Source of the DNA: Chloroflexota bacterium
GTDB taxonomy: Bacteria > Chloroflexota > Limnocylindria > Limnocylindrales > CSP1-4
Direction: 5' to 3'
Length of the DNA: 11,465 bases
Assembly (NCBI GenBank): GCA_003158495.1
Contig: PMJT01000019.1
Location: 12,682-24,146, forward strand
Position 1 is the first letter of the stretch, and each line of letters opens with the position of its first letter. Made by a program: the position numbers and the translations under genes. Below, piece after piece: positions 1-5,717 of the stretch. The notes beneath the pieces are model-generated. The model was given only the letters and a program-made list of their open reading frames with translations. It was not told the DNA's origin and searched no databases.

Positions 1-90
1 CACCCGTCGATGGTCACCGTTCGCACGATCGTCGGTTCGCAGCGGATCGTGGACATGCTCGTCGGGGAGCAGCTGCCCCGCATCTGCTAG
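1..90 (+). CDS. C-terminal tail of an unidentified protein (5' end outside window)
   Basis: Frame 1 is open from the window edge to a TAG at 88-90, giving 29 residues ending in EQLPRIC. Nearly every third codon position is G or C, as in the real genes here, so this is probably the true end of a gene transcribed towards the first ArsR gene. The piece is too short to assign: it contains a VTVRTIVGS segment and an amphipathic helix (IVDMLVGEQL) but no diagnostic motif. The next gene starts about 200 nt later, so it is probably a separate transcription unit. No terminator with a T-run follows it. Confidence 0.45.
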   Translation, partial: HPSMVTVRTIVGSQRIVDMLVGEQLPRIC

Positions 91-256
91 TCCCGGCCGC
101 GGCATTCGCCGGCTGTCGTCGCGACGGATCCGGCGTCGAGGCTCGCGCGATGCCAGGAACGGTAAGTACTCCACTTATGTTAGGCAGAACAGCCCTCTGG
201 CCGCAGATTCGTAGTCTCGCAGGCCAATAGGCCCCTCCCGATGGGACACCTGTACC

Positions 257-274
257 TATGCGCACCTGCGCATA
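257..274. promoter_or_regulatory. Perfect inverted repeat, candidate ArsR operator
   Basis: TATGCGCA-CC-TGCGCATA is an exact 8-bp inverted repeat with a 2-nt spacer. It lies 18 nt upstream of the preferred start of the first ArsR gene. ArsR-family repressors bind short dyads overlapping their own promoters, so position and symmetry fit autoregulation of the arsR-dsrE-tusA-dsrE2 cassette. A second perfect repeat, ATGTCC-N9-GGACAT (274-279 and 289-294), abuts it and runs into the start codon. No clear -35/-10 pair is visible. The symmetry is seen directly; the operator role is inferred. Confidence 0.5.
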
Positions 275-292
275 TGTCCAAAATTGCAGGAC

Positions 293-676
293 ATGGACGA
301 GGTGTATCAGCTGCAGGTCGAGGTGCTCAAGACGATCGCCAACGTGCGGCGCCTCGAGATCATCCATCTGCTTGCCGACGGGCCGCGCGAGGTCTCGCGC
401 CTGGCTGAGGAGATGGGCATCAGCCAGCCAAACGTGTCGCAGCACCTTGCCCTGATGCGTGCCGCCGGCGTCGTGGAAGCTGACCGCGAGGGGCGCGAGG
501 TCCGCTACCGGCTCGCCGATCCGGAGATCATCGTGGCCTGCGAAATGATGCGCGGAGTGCTTGCGCGGCGGCTCGCACGCATCTCCGTCGCTGCGGCCCG
601 GACCTCCGGCGAACTCGTCGCGGAGCGGACCTCGACTTCCCCATCAAATCCAACGCAAACCAACCAAGGCAGCTGA
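293..676 (+). CDS. ArsR-family winged-helix transcriptional regulator (sulfur cassette regulator)
   Basis: This is a 127-residue ArsR/SmtB-type repressor. Residues 10-30 form the dimerisation helix and 'RRLEIIHLLADGP' segment. The recognition helix is around 44-57 (SQPNVSQHLALM) and the beta wing is 60-74 (VVEADREGREVRYRL). The ELCVC-type metal box of arsenite/cadmium sensors is absent; the only cysteine is C83 in the C-terminal helix (VACEMM). This suggests a sensor of sulfur or redox state rather than metals, perhaps similar in role to SqrR/BigR or sHdrR, though a one-Cys protein cannot form their intramolecular sulfur bridge. The C-terminal 25 residues are Ser/Thr-rich and probably disordered. 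I chose ATG 293; an in-frame TTG at 284 would add three residues, and neither start has a strong Shine-Dalgarno. It ends 9 nt before the DsrE gene, so it is cotranscribed with the sulfur carriers. Confidence 0.9.
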   Translation: MDEVYQLQVEVLKTIANVRRLEIIHLLADGPREVSRLAEEMGISQPNVSQHLALMRAAGVVEADREGREVRYRLADPEIIVACEMMRGVLARRLARISVAAARTSGELVAERTSTSPSNPTQTNQGS

Positions 677-685
677 GGCCGACCC

Positions 686-1099
686 ATGGACGAAACCATC
701 TCCATCGTTCTCTTTTCGGGGACCGACGACAAGCTCATGTCTGCCGCCACCCTGGCCGCCGGTGCGGCCGCGTTGGGCAAGCCGGTGAAGATCTTCCTTC
801 AGTACTGGGGTCTGAACGCATTCCGGGCGGCCGGGATCGACACCGATCACGGTCTTGCGCCCGAGGCGGGCGAGGTGGGCAAGGCTGCCGTTGATGCCGC
901 GGCTCGTGCTGGAATGGCCACCTGGATGCAAACCTTGCGTATGGCCAAGGAGCTCGGGGAAGTCGATATCCAGGCCTGTTCGGCCTCGATGGACATCTTC
1001 AAGCTCAAGCAGTCGGACCTGGATCCGCTGGTCGACGGCGTCGAGGGTGTCGCCGCCTTCTACATCAATGCCGGCGAGGGGCAAATCGTCTTCATCTAG
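686..1099 (+). CDS. DsrE-like sulfur carrier protein (DsrE3-type)
   Basis: The 137-residue cytoplasmic protein has the DsrE/F/H-like fold. It opens with a beta strand (ISIVLFSG) and a Gly-Ala-rich helix, continues with VKIFLQYWGL at 34-43, and carries the signature QACSASMDIF with the single cysteine at C98, followed by DLDPLVDGV and a final strand GQIVFI. In the family this cysteine carries persulfide received from TusA or a rhodanese. Length and the one-Cys pattern resemble the DsrE3 proteins found beside tusA in sulfur oxidisers. The ATG at 686 has TGAGG (674-678) 7 nt upstream, overlapping the stop of arsR. It is the second gene of an arsR-dsrE-tusA-dsrE2 unit. The family is clear; the exact DsrE subgroup needs a tree. 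Confidence 0.85.
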   Translation: MDETISIVLFSGTDDKLMSAATLAAGAAALGKPVKIFLQYWGLNAFRAAGIDTDHGLAPEAGEVGKAAVDAAARAGMATWMQTLRMAKELGEVDIQACSASMDIFKLKQSDLDPLVDGVEGVAAFYINAGEGQIVFI

Positions 1100-1149
1100 C
1101 CGCACAAGCCGTCGCACGTTCGATCAGTCCACTAGCGAAAGGGCAGAAA

Positions 1150-1377
1150 ATGGATATCAAGCTCAAAGTCGATGCCAGCGGTCTCTCCTGCCCGCTGCCG
1201 ATCCTGCGGGCCACCCAGGGCATGAAGACAATCGCCCCTGGAGAGTTGATGGAGGTTGTCGCCACGGATCCAGGTTCTGTGAAGGACATGGCGGCCTGGG
1301 CCGGCTCGACCGGCCACACGCTCGTCGAGCAGGACTCGGCCAACGGCAAGTTCCGTTTCGTTCTGCGCCACAAGTAA
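1150..1377 (+). CDS. tusA: TusA-family sulfurtransferase / sulfur carrier
   Basis: This is a 75-residue TusA (SirA-like) protein. The hallmark CPxP motif is in LSCPLPILRA, with the sulfur-accepting cysteine at C14. The conserved downstream part follows: a strand (GELMEVVATDPGS, 31-43), a helix starting KDMAAW, and the terminal strand FRFVLRHK. TusA relays persulfide sulfur from rhodaneses or cysteine desulfurases to DsrE-type acceptors, in tRNA thiolation or in sulfur oxidation. Its position between two DsrE-type genes, with no tRNA-thiolation gene nearby, argues for a dissimilatory or detoxification role. AAAGGG (1138-1143) lies 6 nt before the ATG. The 50-nt gap after dsrE and 33-nt gap before dsrE2 fit one transcript. 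Confidence 0.93.
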   Translation: MDIKLKVDASGLSCPLPILRATQGMKTIAPGELMEVVATDPGSVKDMAAWAGSTGHTLVEQDSANGKFRFVLRHK

Positions 1378-1410
1378 TCGGCCGCGTCCGACTTCGAAAG
1401 GATCGCAGGG

Positions 1411-1941
1411 ATGTCCGCAGTTGAACTAGCCCCGGCGGCCGAAGTGGCCTCAGAGGGTGCGGCCAAGACCAAGAAGATCTGCATCATCGCCTACAGCGGC
1501 GAGCTCGAGCCGACCTGGGCAAGCATGATCATCGCCTCGACCGCGGCCGCCATGGACATGGAAGTTTCGATCTTCGTCACGTTCTGGGGCTTCGGCGCCC
1601 TGGTGAAGGACAGCAAGCGCCTGCCGGGCAAGAACCTGATGCAGAGGATGCTGTCCGTGATGCAGCGGCCTGGAATCAGCCACCGCAAGCTCAGCAAGAT
1701 GAACTTCATGGGCATGGGGCCGTGGATGATGTTCCAGCTGGCCAAGAAGTACAACGTTTCCAAGCCCAAGGACCTGCTCGGGATGTGCCAGGAGCTCGGG
1801 GTCAAGATCTACCCGTGCCAGATGACCATGGATCTCTTCGGGCTCAACAAGGAAGACCTGATCGACGGTCTCGAGGAGCCGGTCGGTGCCGCGACGATGC
1901 TGATGCTGGCAACCGAAGCCGATTCCACGCTCTTCATCTAG
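1411..1941 (+). CDS. DsrE2-like protein (DsrE/DsrF/DrsH-like family)
   Basis: This 176-residue protein belongs to the larger DsrE2 branch. Residues 22-28 form the first strand (KICIIAY). A hydrophobic stretch 37-49 and the strand VSIFVTFWGFGALVKD (52-67) follow. A Met-rich segment around 97-109 (MNFMGMGPWMM) contains no charge and may be a membrane-associated or occluded loop. LLGMCQELGVKIYPCQMTMDLFGL (122-145, key residues C126 and C136) carries the two conserved cysteines expected of DsrE2. C24 is extra. DsrE2 proteins are encoded with rhodanese and TusA in sulfur-oxidising bacteria and exchange sulfane sulfur with TusA. AAAGGA (1397-1402) lies 8 nt before the ATG. It is the last gene of the cassette; its stop overlaps the end of the convergent small gene by 3 nt, and no terminator separates them. 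Confidence 0.88.
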   Translation: MSAVELAPAAEVASEGAAKTKKICIIAYSGELEPTWASMIIASTAAAMDMEVSIFVTFWGFGALVKDSKRLPGKNLMQRMLSVMQRPGISHRKLSKMNFMGMGPWMMFQLAKKYNVSKPKDLLGMCQELGVKIYPCQMTMDLFGLNKEDLIDGLEEPVGAATMLMLATEADSTLFI

Positions 1942-2093
1942 CCGGTTCCGCTGCCGACGCGGTCCAGCGACAGTTCGCTATCACCCATAACCGTCACGAC
2001 GACGAGTCCGGCGGCGCCGGCCGCAAGCAGCGCGATCCCCAGGACGACGCGGACGGCGCGGTCGATCGGATGTTCGTTGATCTGAAGTTTCAT
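1938..2093 (-). CDS. Small DUF2892-like (YgaP transmembrane-type) membrane protein
   Basis: This 51-residue reading frame starts at ATG 2091-2093, 7 nt after an excellent Shine-Dalgarno (AGGAGA at 2101-2106). The N-terminus has the pattern IDRAVRVVLGIALLA (residues 10-24). This is the 'DR..R...G..LL' opening of DUF2892 proteins, the family that includes the membrane segment of the E. coli rhodanese YgaP. One hydrophobic segment spans about 17-36. Family members usually continue into a second helix with a 'CPLY' motif; here the tail is short and polar (GDSELSLDRVGSGTG), so it is atypical or truncated. It lies 89 nt downstream of the exporter/DUF1634 pair on the same strand and converges on dsrE2 with a 3-nt overlap. 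Family assignment is moderate; that it is translated is likely. Confidence 0.55.
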   Translation of the reverse strand: MKLQINEHPIDRAVRVVLGIALLAAGAAGLVVVTVMGDSELSLDRVGSGTG

Positions 2094-2182
2094 TGCTGAC
2101 TCTCCTGGGTGGGGCGGTTGATTCTTCCGCCTTCACACCAAGGACGAGATTGGGCGCCAGATGGATACAACCGTGTATTCCG

Positions 2183-2545
2183 TCATCGAAGGAAGAAGAT
2201 GCTCGTCAAGAGGATCGCCAGGACGGCCATGGTGATCGCGGTGTAGAGGCGGTCGCGCTCGAGGGCGAAACCGACGACCGACGCCGCGACCCTTGCCACG
2301 GGCGTGGCCAGCAGCGTGACGAGTCCGAGCTGTGCTATGGCGGCCGGCTCCAGGGCGGCGAGCCGGCCCGGGAGGCCGCCGAAATCCGCCGTCGAGTATC
2401 CGATGGCGTGCGTAACGCCGATGAGCGAGCCCTGCCATCCGATCGCCAGCGCGGCCAAGAAACCCGCGCCGATGAGCGCGGCGCTGATACCGACCCCGAC
2501 GATCAGCACCGTGCTGACAACGCCCCGGAACTTCTCCGGCGTCAT
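2183..2545 (-). CDS. DUF1634 family membrane protein
   Basis: This 120-residue membrane protein has hydrophobic segments at about 8-35, 66-94 and 100-118. The middle one carries the signature of DUF1634 proteins, LGLVTLLATPVARV (73-86), followed by a polar GFALERDRLY turn. The biochemical function of the family is unknown. It is commonly encoded next to TauE/SafE exporters, exactly as here, suggesting an accessory subunit (knowledge of the family plus inference). The ATG at 2543-2545 overlaps the TauE/SafE stop by four bases (ATGA, 2542-2545). I rejected longer frames because they extend back into the exporter gene. Confidence 0.82.
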   Translation of the reverse strand: MTPEKFRGVVSTVLIVGVGISAALIGAGFLAALAIGWQGSLIGVTHAIGYSTADFGGLPGRLAALEPAAIAQLGLVTLLATPVARVAASVVGFALERDRLYTAITMAVLAILLTSIFFLR

Positions 2546-3384
2546 AACCCAAACCCCAGCCCGCGGCCGATAGTCTCGAGGCCGACGGCCACCAGGACCG
2601 GCATGAAGATCAGTCGAACCGATCGGTTCGAGATCCGATGTAGCAGGCGGGCCCCGATCAGCGCGCCGGTCAGGACGCCCAGGGCGACCGGAGCGGCTAT
2701 CTGGGGATCCACGTCTCCTCGACCCAGGTAAATGCCGGCCGAGGCAGCCGCCGTTACCCCGATCATGAAGTTGCTGGTCGCGGAGCTGACCTTCATGGGC
2801 AGCCGCATTGCCCCGTCCATAGCGATCACCTTGAGCACGCCCGAGCCAATGCCTAGCAATCCGGACACGACGCCGGCGATCCACATCATCACGAAGCCGA
2901 GCGGGATCCGACGTGCGGAGTAGGGAACCTCTCGGCCGAGGCGGCGGTCGGGGTACGAGGATTCGAGCCGCAGACGGGCGGCCAGCGGGCTCGGCTGGTC
3001 GGTCGGCGGGGCTTCCTCGCCCATCCGCGCGACCTGCATCCCGGCCGAGCCGAGCAGTACGACACCGAGCAGCACGTACAGGAAGCCGGGCGCCACCACT
3101 GCTGCAAGCAGCGCCCCGCACACCGCGCCCGTGGTTGTCGCCAGCTCCAGGAACATGCCGACGCGCATGTTGGTCATGCGGTCCCGCACGTACGCCGCTG
3201 CCGCGCCGGAGCTGGTGGCGATGACCGACACGATGCTGGCCCCGACCGCGAGATGGATGTCCACTCCGAACCCGAAGGTGAGTGCCGGAATGACGAGGAT
3301 CCCGCCGCCCACGCCGGCCAGGGCCCCGATCAAACCAGCCGCAACGCTGATCGCGAAGATCCCGAGATCGGCCTGCGGGGTCAT
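2542..3384 (-). CDS. TauE/SafE-family sulfite/organosulfonate (anion) exporter
   Basis: This is a 280-residue polytopic membrane protein with two homologous halves, each opening with the family's Gly-rich motif. These are AGVGGGILVIP (23-33) and GLLGIGSGVLKVI (175-187, in the position of the usual GIGGG). About eight hydrophobic helices surround a polar cytoplasmic loop at 122-160, rich in Pro and Arg. The family exports sulfite, sulfoacetate or sulfonates, or moves other small anions. Among sulfur-trafficking genes, sulfite export is the most economical reading, but the substrate is inferred. ATG 3384 is the only plausible start (in-frame stop at 3421-3423) yet has no Shine-Dalgarno within range; a five-codon mini-ORF with its own AGGAG ends on this start codon. 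It is divergent from the second ArsR gene, which probably regulates it. Confidence 0.92.
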   Translation of the reverse strand: MTPQADLGIFAISVAAGLIGALAGVGGGILVIPALTFGFGVDIHLAVGASIVSVIATSSGAAAAYVRDRMTNMRVGMFLELATTTGAVCGALLAAVVAPGFLYVLLGVVLLGSAGMQVARMGEEAPPTDQPSPLAARLRLESSYPDRRLGREVPYSARRIPLGFVMMWIAGVVSGLLGIGSGVLKVIAMDGAMRLPMKVSSATSNFMIGVTAAASAGIYLGRGDVDPQIAAPVALGVLTGALIGARLLHRISNRSVRLIFMPVLVAVGLETIGRGLGFGL

Positions 3385-3398
3385 ACGGCGCGAACCAT
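3381..3398 (-). other. Possible leader mini-ORF coupled to the exporter
   Basis: On the minus strand a five-codon frame (ATG GTT CGC GCC GTA TGA, MVRAV) starts at 3398. It is preceded at 11 nt by AGGAG (3410-3414), and its TGA overlaps the exporter ATG as ATGA. The exporter itself has no nearby ribosome binding site, so translation could be delivered by this mini-ORF through stop-start coupling. This is read from sequence alone and could be coincidence. Confidence 0.25.
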
Positions 3399-3495
3399 CG
3401 GCGCGAGTTCTCCTACTCAGCTACTTGCGCAACCATGCAACTGCTGGTATTCTGCCACGGGGCCGGCGAGGGCGCCGGAGCACGCAGAGGCACCA
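3385..3495. promoter_or_regulatory. Divergent promoter/operator region between exporter and second ArsR gene
   Basis: This 111-bp region separates the minus-strand exporter from the plus-strand ArsR gene and must hold both promoters. The plus strand offers TTGCGC (3425-3430) and TATTCT (3448-3453) with a 17-nt spacer as a weak sigma-70-like pair. Overlapping it is TTGCGCAA (3425-3432), part of TTGC-N8-GCAA (3425-3440), which shares the TGCGCA core of the inverted repeat at 257-274. A repressor bound here could control both directions. The promoter assignment is tentative. Confidence 0.35.
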
Positions 3496-3882
3496 ATGAA
3501 CGATAAGGGTTCTCGGGATCCAGAGCGGTACCGGCTCCACGCGGAGGTATGTCGCGTGCTCACGGATCCGAAGCGGCTGATGCTGCTGGACGTGCTGCGG
3601 GAAGGCGAGCACTCCGTCGGCCAGCTGGCCGAGGAACTGGGCTGCAACCTGGCCAACGTCAGTCAGCATCTGGCCGTGCTGCGTTCGGCAGGGCTCGTGG
3701 AGACGCGACGAGCGGGCACGACGATTATGTACAGCCTGGCCGAGCCGGAGCTCGTCGAAGCATGCGACGTGATCCACAGGATCGTCGGCAGGCGATTGGC
3801 AAGCCGCGGGGTTCACCCGGCAGCGCTGGACGAGGCTGCGAGTGCATCCCAGGCCGAACCGGCAATCGGGGTCTCGAGATGA
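3496..3882 (+). CDS. ArsR-family winged-helix regulator (second paralogue)
   Basis: This is a 128-residue ArsR/SmtB-type repressor. The helices before the HTH contain ADPTR-like LTDPKRLMLLDVL (22-34). The recognition helix is CNLANVSQHLAVLRSAG (50-66) and the wing is VETRRAGTTIMYSL (68-81). It lacks the ELCVC metal-binding box but has C19 (helix 1), C50 (start of the recognition helix) and C90 (C-terminal helix). C19 and C90 sit in helices that pack at the dimer interface of the fold. They could form a thiol or polysulfide switch by analogy with SqrR/BigR, though residue equivalence is unproven. C90 aligns with C83 of the first ArsR in this window. ATG 3496 has AGAGG (3486-3490) at 5 nt. It heads the plus-strand run of thiol and sulfur genes and faces the exporter divergently, so it probably regulates both. 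Confidence 0.93.
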   Translation: MNDKGSRDPERYRLHAEVCRVLTDPKRLMLLDVLREGEHSVGQLAEELGCNLANVSQHLAVLRSAGLVETRRAGTTIMYSLAEPELVEACDVIHRIVGRRLASRGVHPAALDEAASASQAEPAIGVSR

Positions 3883-3925
3883 ACGGATTCCGGGCGATCT
3901 CATCTCGCAATTCGGAGTCGACGTA

Positions 3926-4210
3926 ATGGGCTGCTACCTCCCGCATAAACAGATGTCGACGAGCGGCCCTCACCGAGTGGTGGTCTTCTCCTCACCGACG
4001 TGTGTCTGGTGCACCCGGGCCAAGACGTATCTGCGCAGCCGCGGGATCTCGTTCCAAGACGTCGACGTCAGCCGCGATCCGGCCGCCGCACGCGACCTCA
4101 TTCGTCGAACGAGCCAGATGGGCGTGCCAGTGGTCGAGATCGACGGCCGCTCTATCGTCGGGTTCGATCAGGCCCGTATCGACACCGCCCTGGGCCTCCG
4201 GCCGAACTAG
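3926..4210 (+). CDS. Glutaredoxin / NrdH-redoxin-like thiol oxidoreductase
   Basis: This small thioredoxin-fold protein has 94 residues from ATG 3926, which has GGAG (3914-3917) 8 nt upstream. An internal ATG at 3953 would give 85 residues and is also possible because the fold starts at RVVVFSS. The active site is the dithiol CVWC (C26, C29) after FSSPT. It is followed by the TRAKTYLRSRGISFQDVDV helix-strand, a conserved TSQMGVPVVEIDG with cis-Pro68, and the GFD motif (79-81) typical of Grx/NrdH proteins. It likely reduces disulfides, glutathione- or mycothiol-like mixed disulfides, or protein persulfides. It lies 43 nt after the ArsR gene and 28 nt before the rhodanese; no nrdEF genes are near, so service to sulfur-carrier cysteines is more likely than to ribonucleotide reductase. 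Confidence 0.88.
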   Translation: MGCYLPHKQMSTSGPHRVVVFSSPTCVWCTRAKTYLRSRGISFQDVDVSRDPAAARDLIRRTSQMGVPVVEIDGRSIVGFDQARIDTALGLRPN

Positions 4211-4238
4211 GAAAGCAATTCCTTCATCGGAGCAACGA

Positions 4239-4574
4239 ATGCAGATCTTCCCTCACCGCACCACACCCGAGATCGACGTCGAAGAACTCGCTCGACTCGT
4301 CGAGAGTGGCAGCGTTCGAATCCTTGATGTCCGCGAGGACTGGGAATACCGCCGCGGCCGCGTGCCCGGCGCGGTCAGCCTTCCTCTGGGCCGTTTGACC
4401 GCCCAAGCTGCGGGCCTGCCGCGCGACAAGCCGTACGCAGTCGTCTGCGAGCACGGCAACCGCAGCCTCGCGGCGACGGACTACCTGCTCAGCCAGGGCT
4501 TCGAAGGGGCAGCCTCAGTCCGCGGCGGCACGACTGCCTGGGCCAGAACGCAGCGTCCGCTGGAGAAGGACTGA
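4239..4574 (+). CDS. Single-domain rhodanese (sulfurtransferase)
   Basis: This 111-residue cytoplasmic rhodanese domain has the GlpE/PspE-like layout. EIDVEELARLV leads to RILDVREDWEYRRGRVPGAVSLPLG (27-51), which contains the conserved DVRE and the 'GH(I)PGA' equivalent GRVPGA. The active loop CEHGNRS has the persulfide-carrying C70, and WARTQRPLEKD forms the C-terminus. The six-residue loop is the size that fits sulfur rather than arsenate/phosphate chemistry. It could load TusA or reduce thiosulfate/polysulfide-derived sulfur. GGAG (4229-4232) lies 6 nt before ATG 4239. It is followed after one nucleotide by the methyltransferase, so the two are translationally close. With the cassette at 686-1941 it completes the rhodanese-TusA-DsrE2 set, though in another operon. 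Confidence 0.93.
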   Translation: MQIFPHRTTPEIDVEELARLVESGSVRILDVREDWEYRRGRVPGAVSLPLGRLTAQAAGLPRDKPYAVVCEHGNRSLAATDYLLSQGFEGAASVRGGTTAWARTQRPLEKD

Positions 4575-4575
4575 C

Positions 4576-5181
4576 GTGGTCGCGGATCAGCGTCGCCTCG
4601 ACTGGGACGAGCGGCACAAGGCCGGTGACTTCGAGGGCAGGGGCCCAAACCCGACCCTCGCAGCCGGCGCCGCCGGGCTCAAACCCGGGACGGCTCTTGA
4701 GCTGGCCTGCGGCAGCGGAACGAATGCCGTCTGGCTGGCCAGCCAGGGTTGGAAGACCACGGCCGTCGACTGGTCGCCCGTCGGTCTCGCCAACGGCAAG
4801 GAAACTGCCGAGGCCGCCGGCGTCTCGGTCGACTGGCTCGAACACGACCTCTTCTCGTGGGTACCGCCGGCTCGGTCGTTCGAACTCGTCATCATCGTGT
4901 ATCTACATCTTCCGCCCGCCGAGCGCGGGCCGGTCTACGCCGCGGCTGCGGCGGCGGTCGCTCCCGGTGGCCGGCTGCTGATCGTCGGCCACGACCGCAC
5001 GCAGGCTGCGGAGGGTCTGGACGGACCGGACCCTTCGCGCCTCTTCAGCGCCGATGAGATCGGCCGAGAGTTGCTTGGCGCGGATCCGCAACTCGTGATC
5101 GAGCGCGCCGAAGTTGTGCGCCGGGTTCCGCCTCCCGGGCGCGGTCCTATCGACGCCCTGCTCGTGCTTCGCCGCCCCTAG
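4576..5181 (+). CDS. Class I SAM-dependent methyltransferase (TehB/TPMT-like)
   Basis: This 201-residue Rossmann methyltransferase has SAM motif I in LELACGSGTNAVWLASQG (41-58). An acidic loop is at AVDWSP (63-68) and motif II-like D91 is in LEHDLFSW. ELVIIVYLHLPP (103-114) replaces the usual '(D)LI.......' strand, and post-motif APGGRLLIVGHD spans 129-140. The 'GTNAVWLA..GW..TAVDWS' pattern is typical of small methyltransferases related to TehB and thiopurine methyltransferases, some of which methylate tellurite, selenite or small thiols. In this neighbourhood a thiol or sulfide acceptor is attractive but inferred. The start is GTG 4576, one base after the rhodanese stop, with GGAGAAGG (4562-4569) inside the rhodanese end. 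The substrate cannot be read from sequence. Confidence 0.85.
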   Translation: MVADQRRLDWDERHKAGDFEGRGPNPTLAAGAAGLKPGTALELACGSGTNAVWLASQGWKTTAVDWSPVGLANGKETAEAAGVSVDWLEHDLFSWVPPARSFELVIIVYLHLPPAERGPVYAAAAAAVAPGGRLLIVGHDRTQAAEGLDGPDPSRLFSADEIGRELLGADPQLVIERAEVVRRVPPPGRGPIDALLVLRRP

Positions 5182-5201
5182 CTCCCAAGGAGTCTCGCCA
5201 A

Positions 5202-5714
5202 ATGGCCACAAAGACATCGACCGCCCGCTACGACGGAGTCGGTCTCCAATTCACCGCTCGCACCGGCTCGGGCCACGAGATCGTGCTCGATGGCGGCGCC
5301 GGAAATGCGGGTCCGCGCCCGGTCGAGATGCTCCTCGTCGGCCAGGCCGGGTGCACCGCTATGGACGTCATGTCCATCCTCCAGAAGAAGCGCCAGGTCG
5401 TGACCCGCTACGAGGTGTCAGTAACCGCCGAACAGCGTGACACCCAGCCCGCGGTCTACACGAAGGCTGACGTCCTGCACGTGGTCGAAGGCCCCGCGCT
5501 CGACGAGGCCGCCGTCCGCCGCGCCATCGAACTGTCCGCGACGAAGTACTGCTCGGTCGCGGCGATGCTCTCGGCGGGGACGGTGGAGATGCACCATGGC
5601 TATCGGATCATCGGCCCGGACGGCGCCGCCCCGATCGAAGGCGAGGTGCTCGTCACGGCAGCGGGCACGGACCCCGACGCGCCGCGAGTGGCTGCCGTGG
5701 CCTCCCGGGCCTAG
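5202..5714 (+). CDS. OsmC/Ohr-family thiol peroxidase-like protein
   Basis: This 170-residue OsmC-superfamily protein has both catalytic cysteines. C51 is in GQAGCTAMDVMSIL at the start of the central helix, and C117 is in SATKYCSVAAML. The preceding PRPVEMLLVG and the QVVTRYEVSVTAEQ strand are the usual OsmC features. OsmC/Ohr proteins reduce organic hydroperoxides with a dithiol centre; YhfA-like members are of unknown role and often occur next to sulfur genes. Family members can also interact with persulfides, so a role in sulfane-sulfur homeostasis is possible (inference). A C-terminal 35-residue extension (PIEGEV...ASRA) is Ala-rich. AAGGAG (5187-5192) lies 9 nt before the ATG, and the upstream methyltransferase ends 20 nt away. 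Confidence 0.9.
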   Translation: MATKTSTARYDGVGLQFTARTGSGHEIVLDGGAGNAGPRPVEMLLVGQAGCTAMDVMSILQKKRQVVTRYEVSVTAEQRDTQPAVYTKADVLHVVEGPALDEAAVRRAIELSATKYCSVAAMLSAGTVEMHHGYRIIGPDGAAPIEGEVLVTAAGTDPDAPRVAAVASRA

Positions 5715-5717
5715 CGG

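Noticed and set aside
222..233. GGCC-AATA-GGCC dyad upstream of the first ArsR gene
   Set aside because: GGCC is itself a palindrome and common in GC-rich DNA. The dyad is only 4 bp per arm and far weaker than the 257-274 repeat.
2165..2178. ATACA-ACCG-TGTAT inverted repeat just after the DUF1634 stop
   Set aside because: The stem is five base pairs and AT-rich without a T-run. It is too weak to call a terminator or operator.
2093..2731. Open frame of 212 codons on the plus strand opposite the exporter and DUF1634 genes
   Set aside because: The translation is charged and repetitive without family features. The opposite strand carries two clear membrane protein families and ATGA coupling.
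2183..3121. Longer 312-codon version of the DUF1634 gene
   Set aside because: The added N-terminus is the exporter sequence read out of frame and is Arg/Gly/Ser-rich. The ATGA start at 2545 gives the family's normal length.
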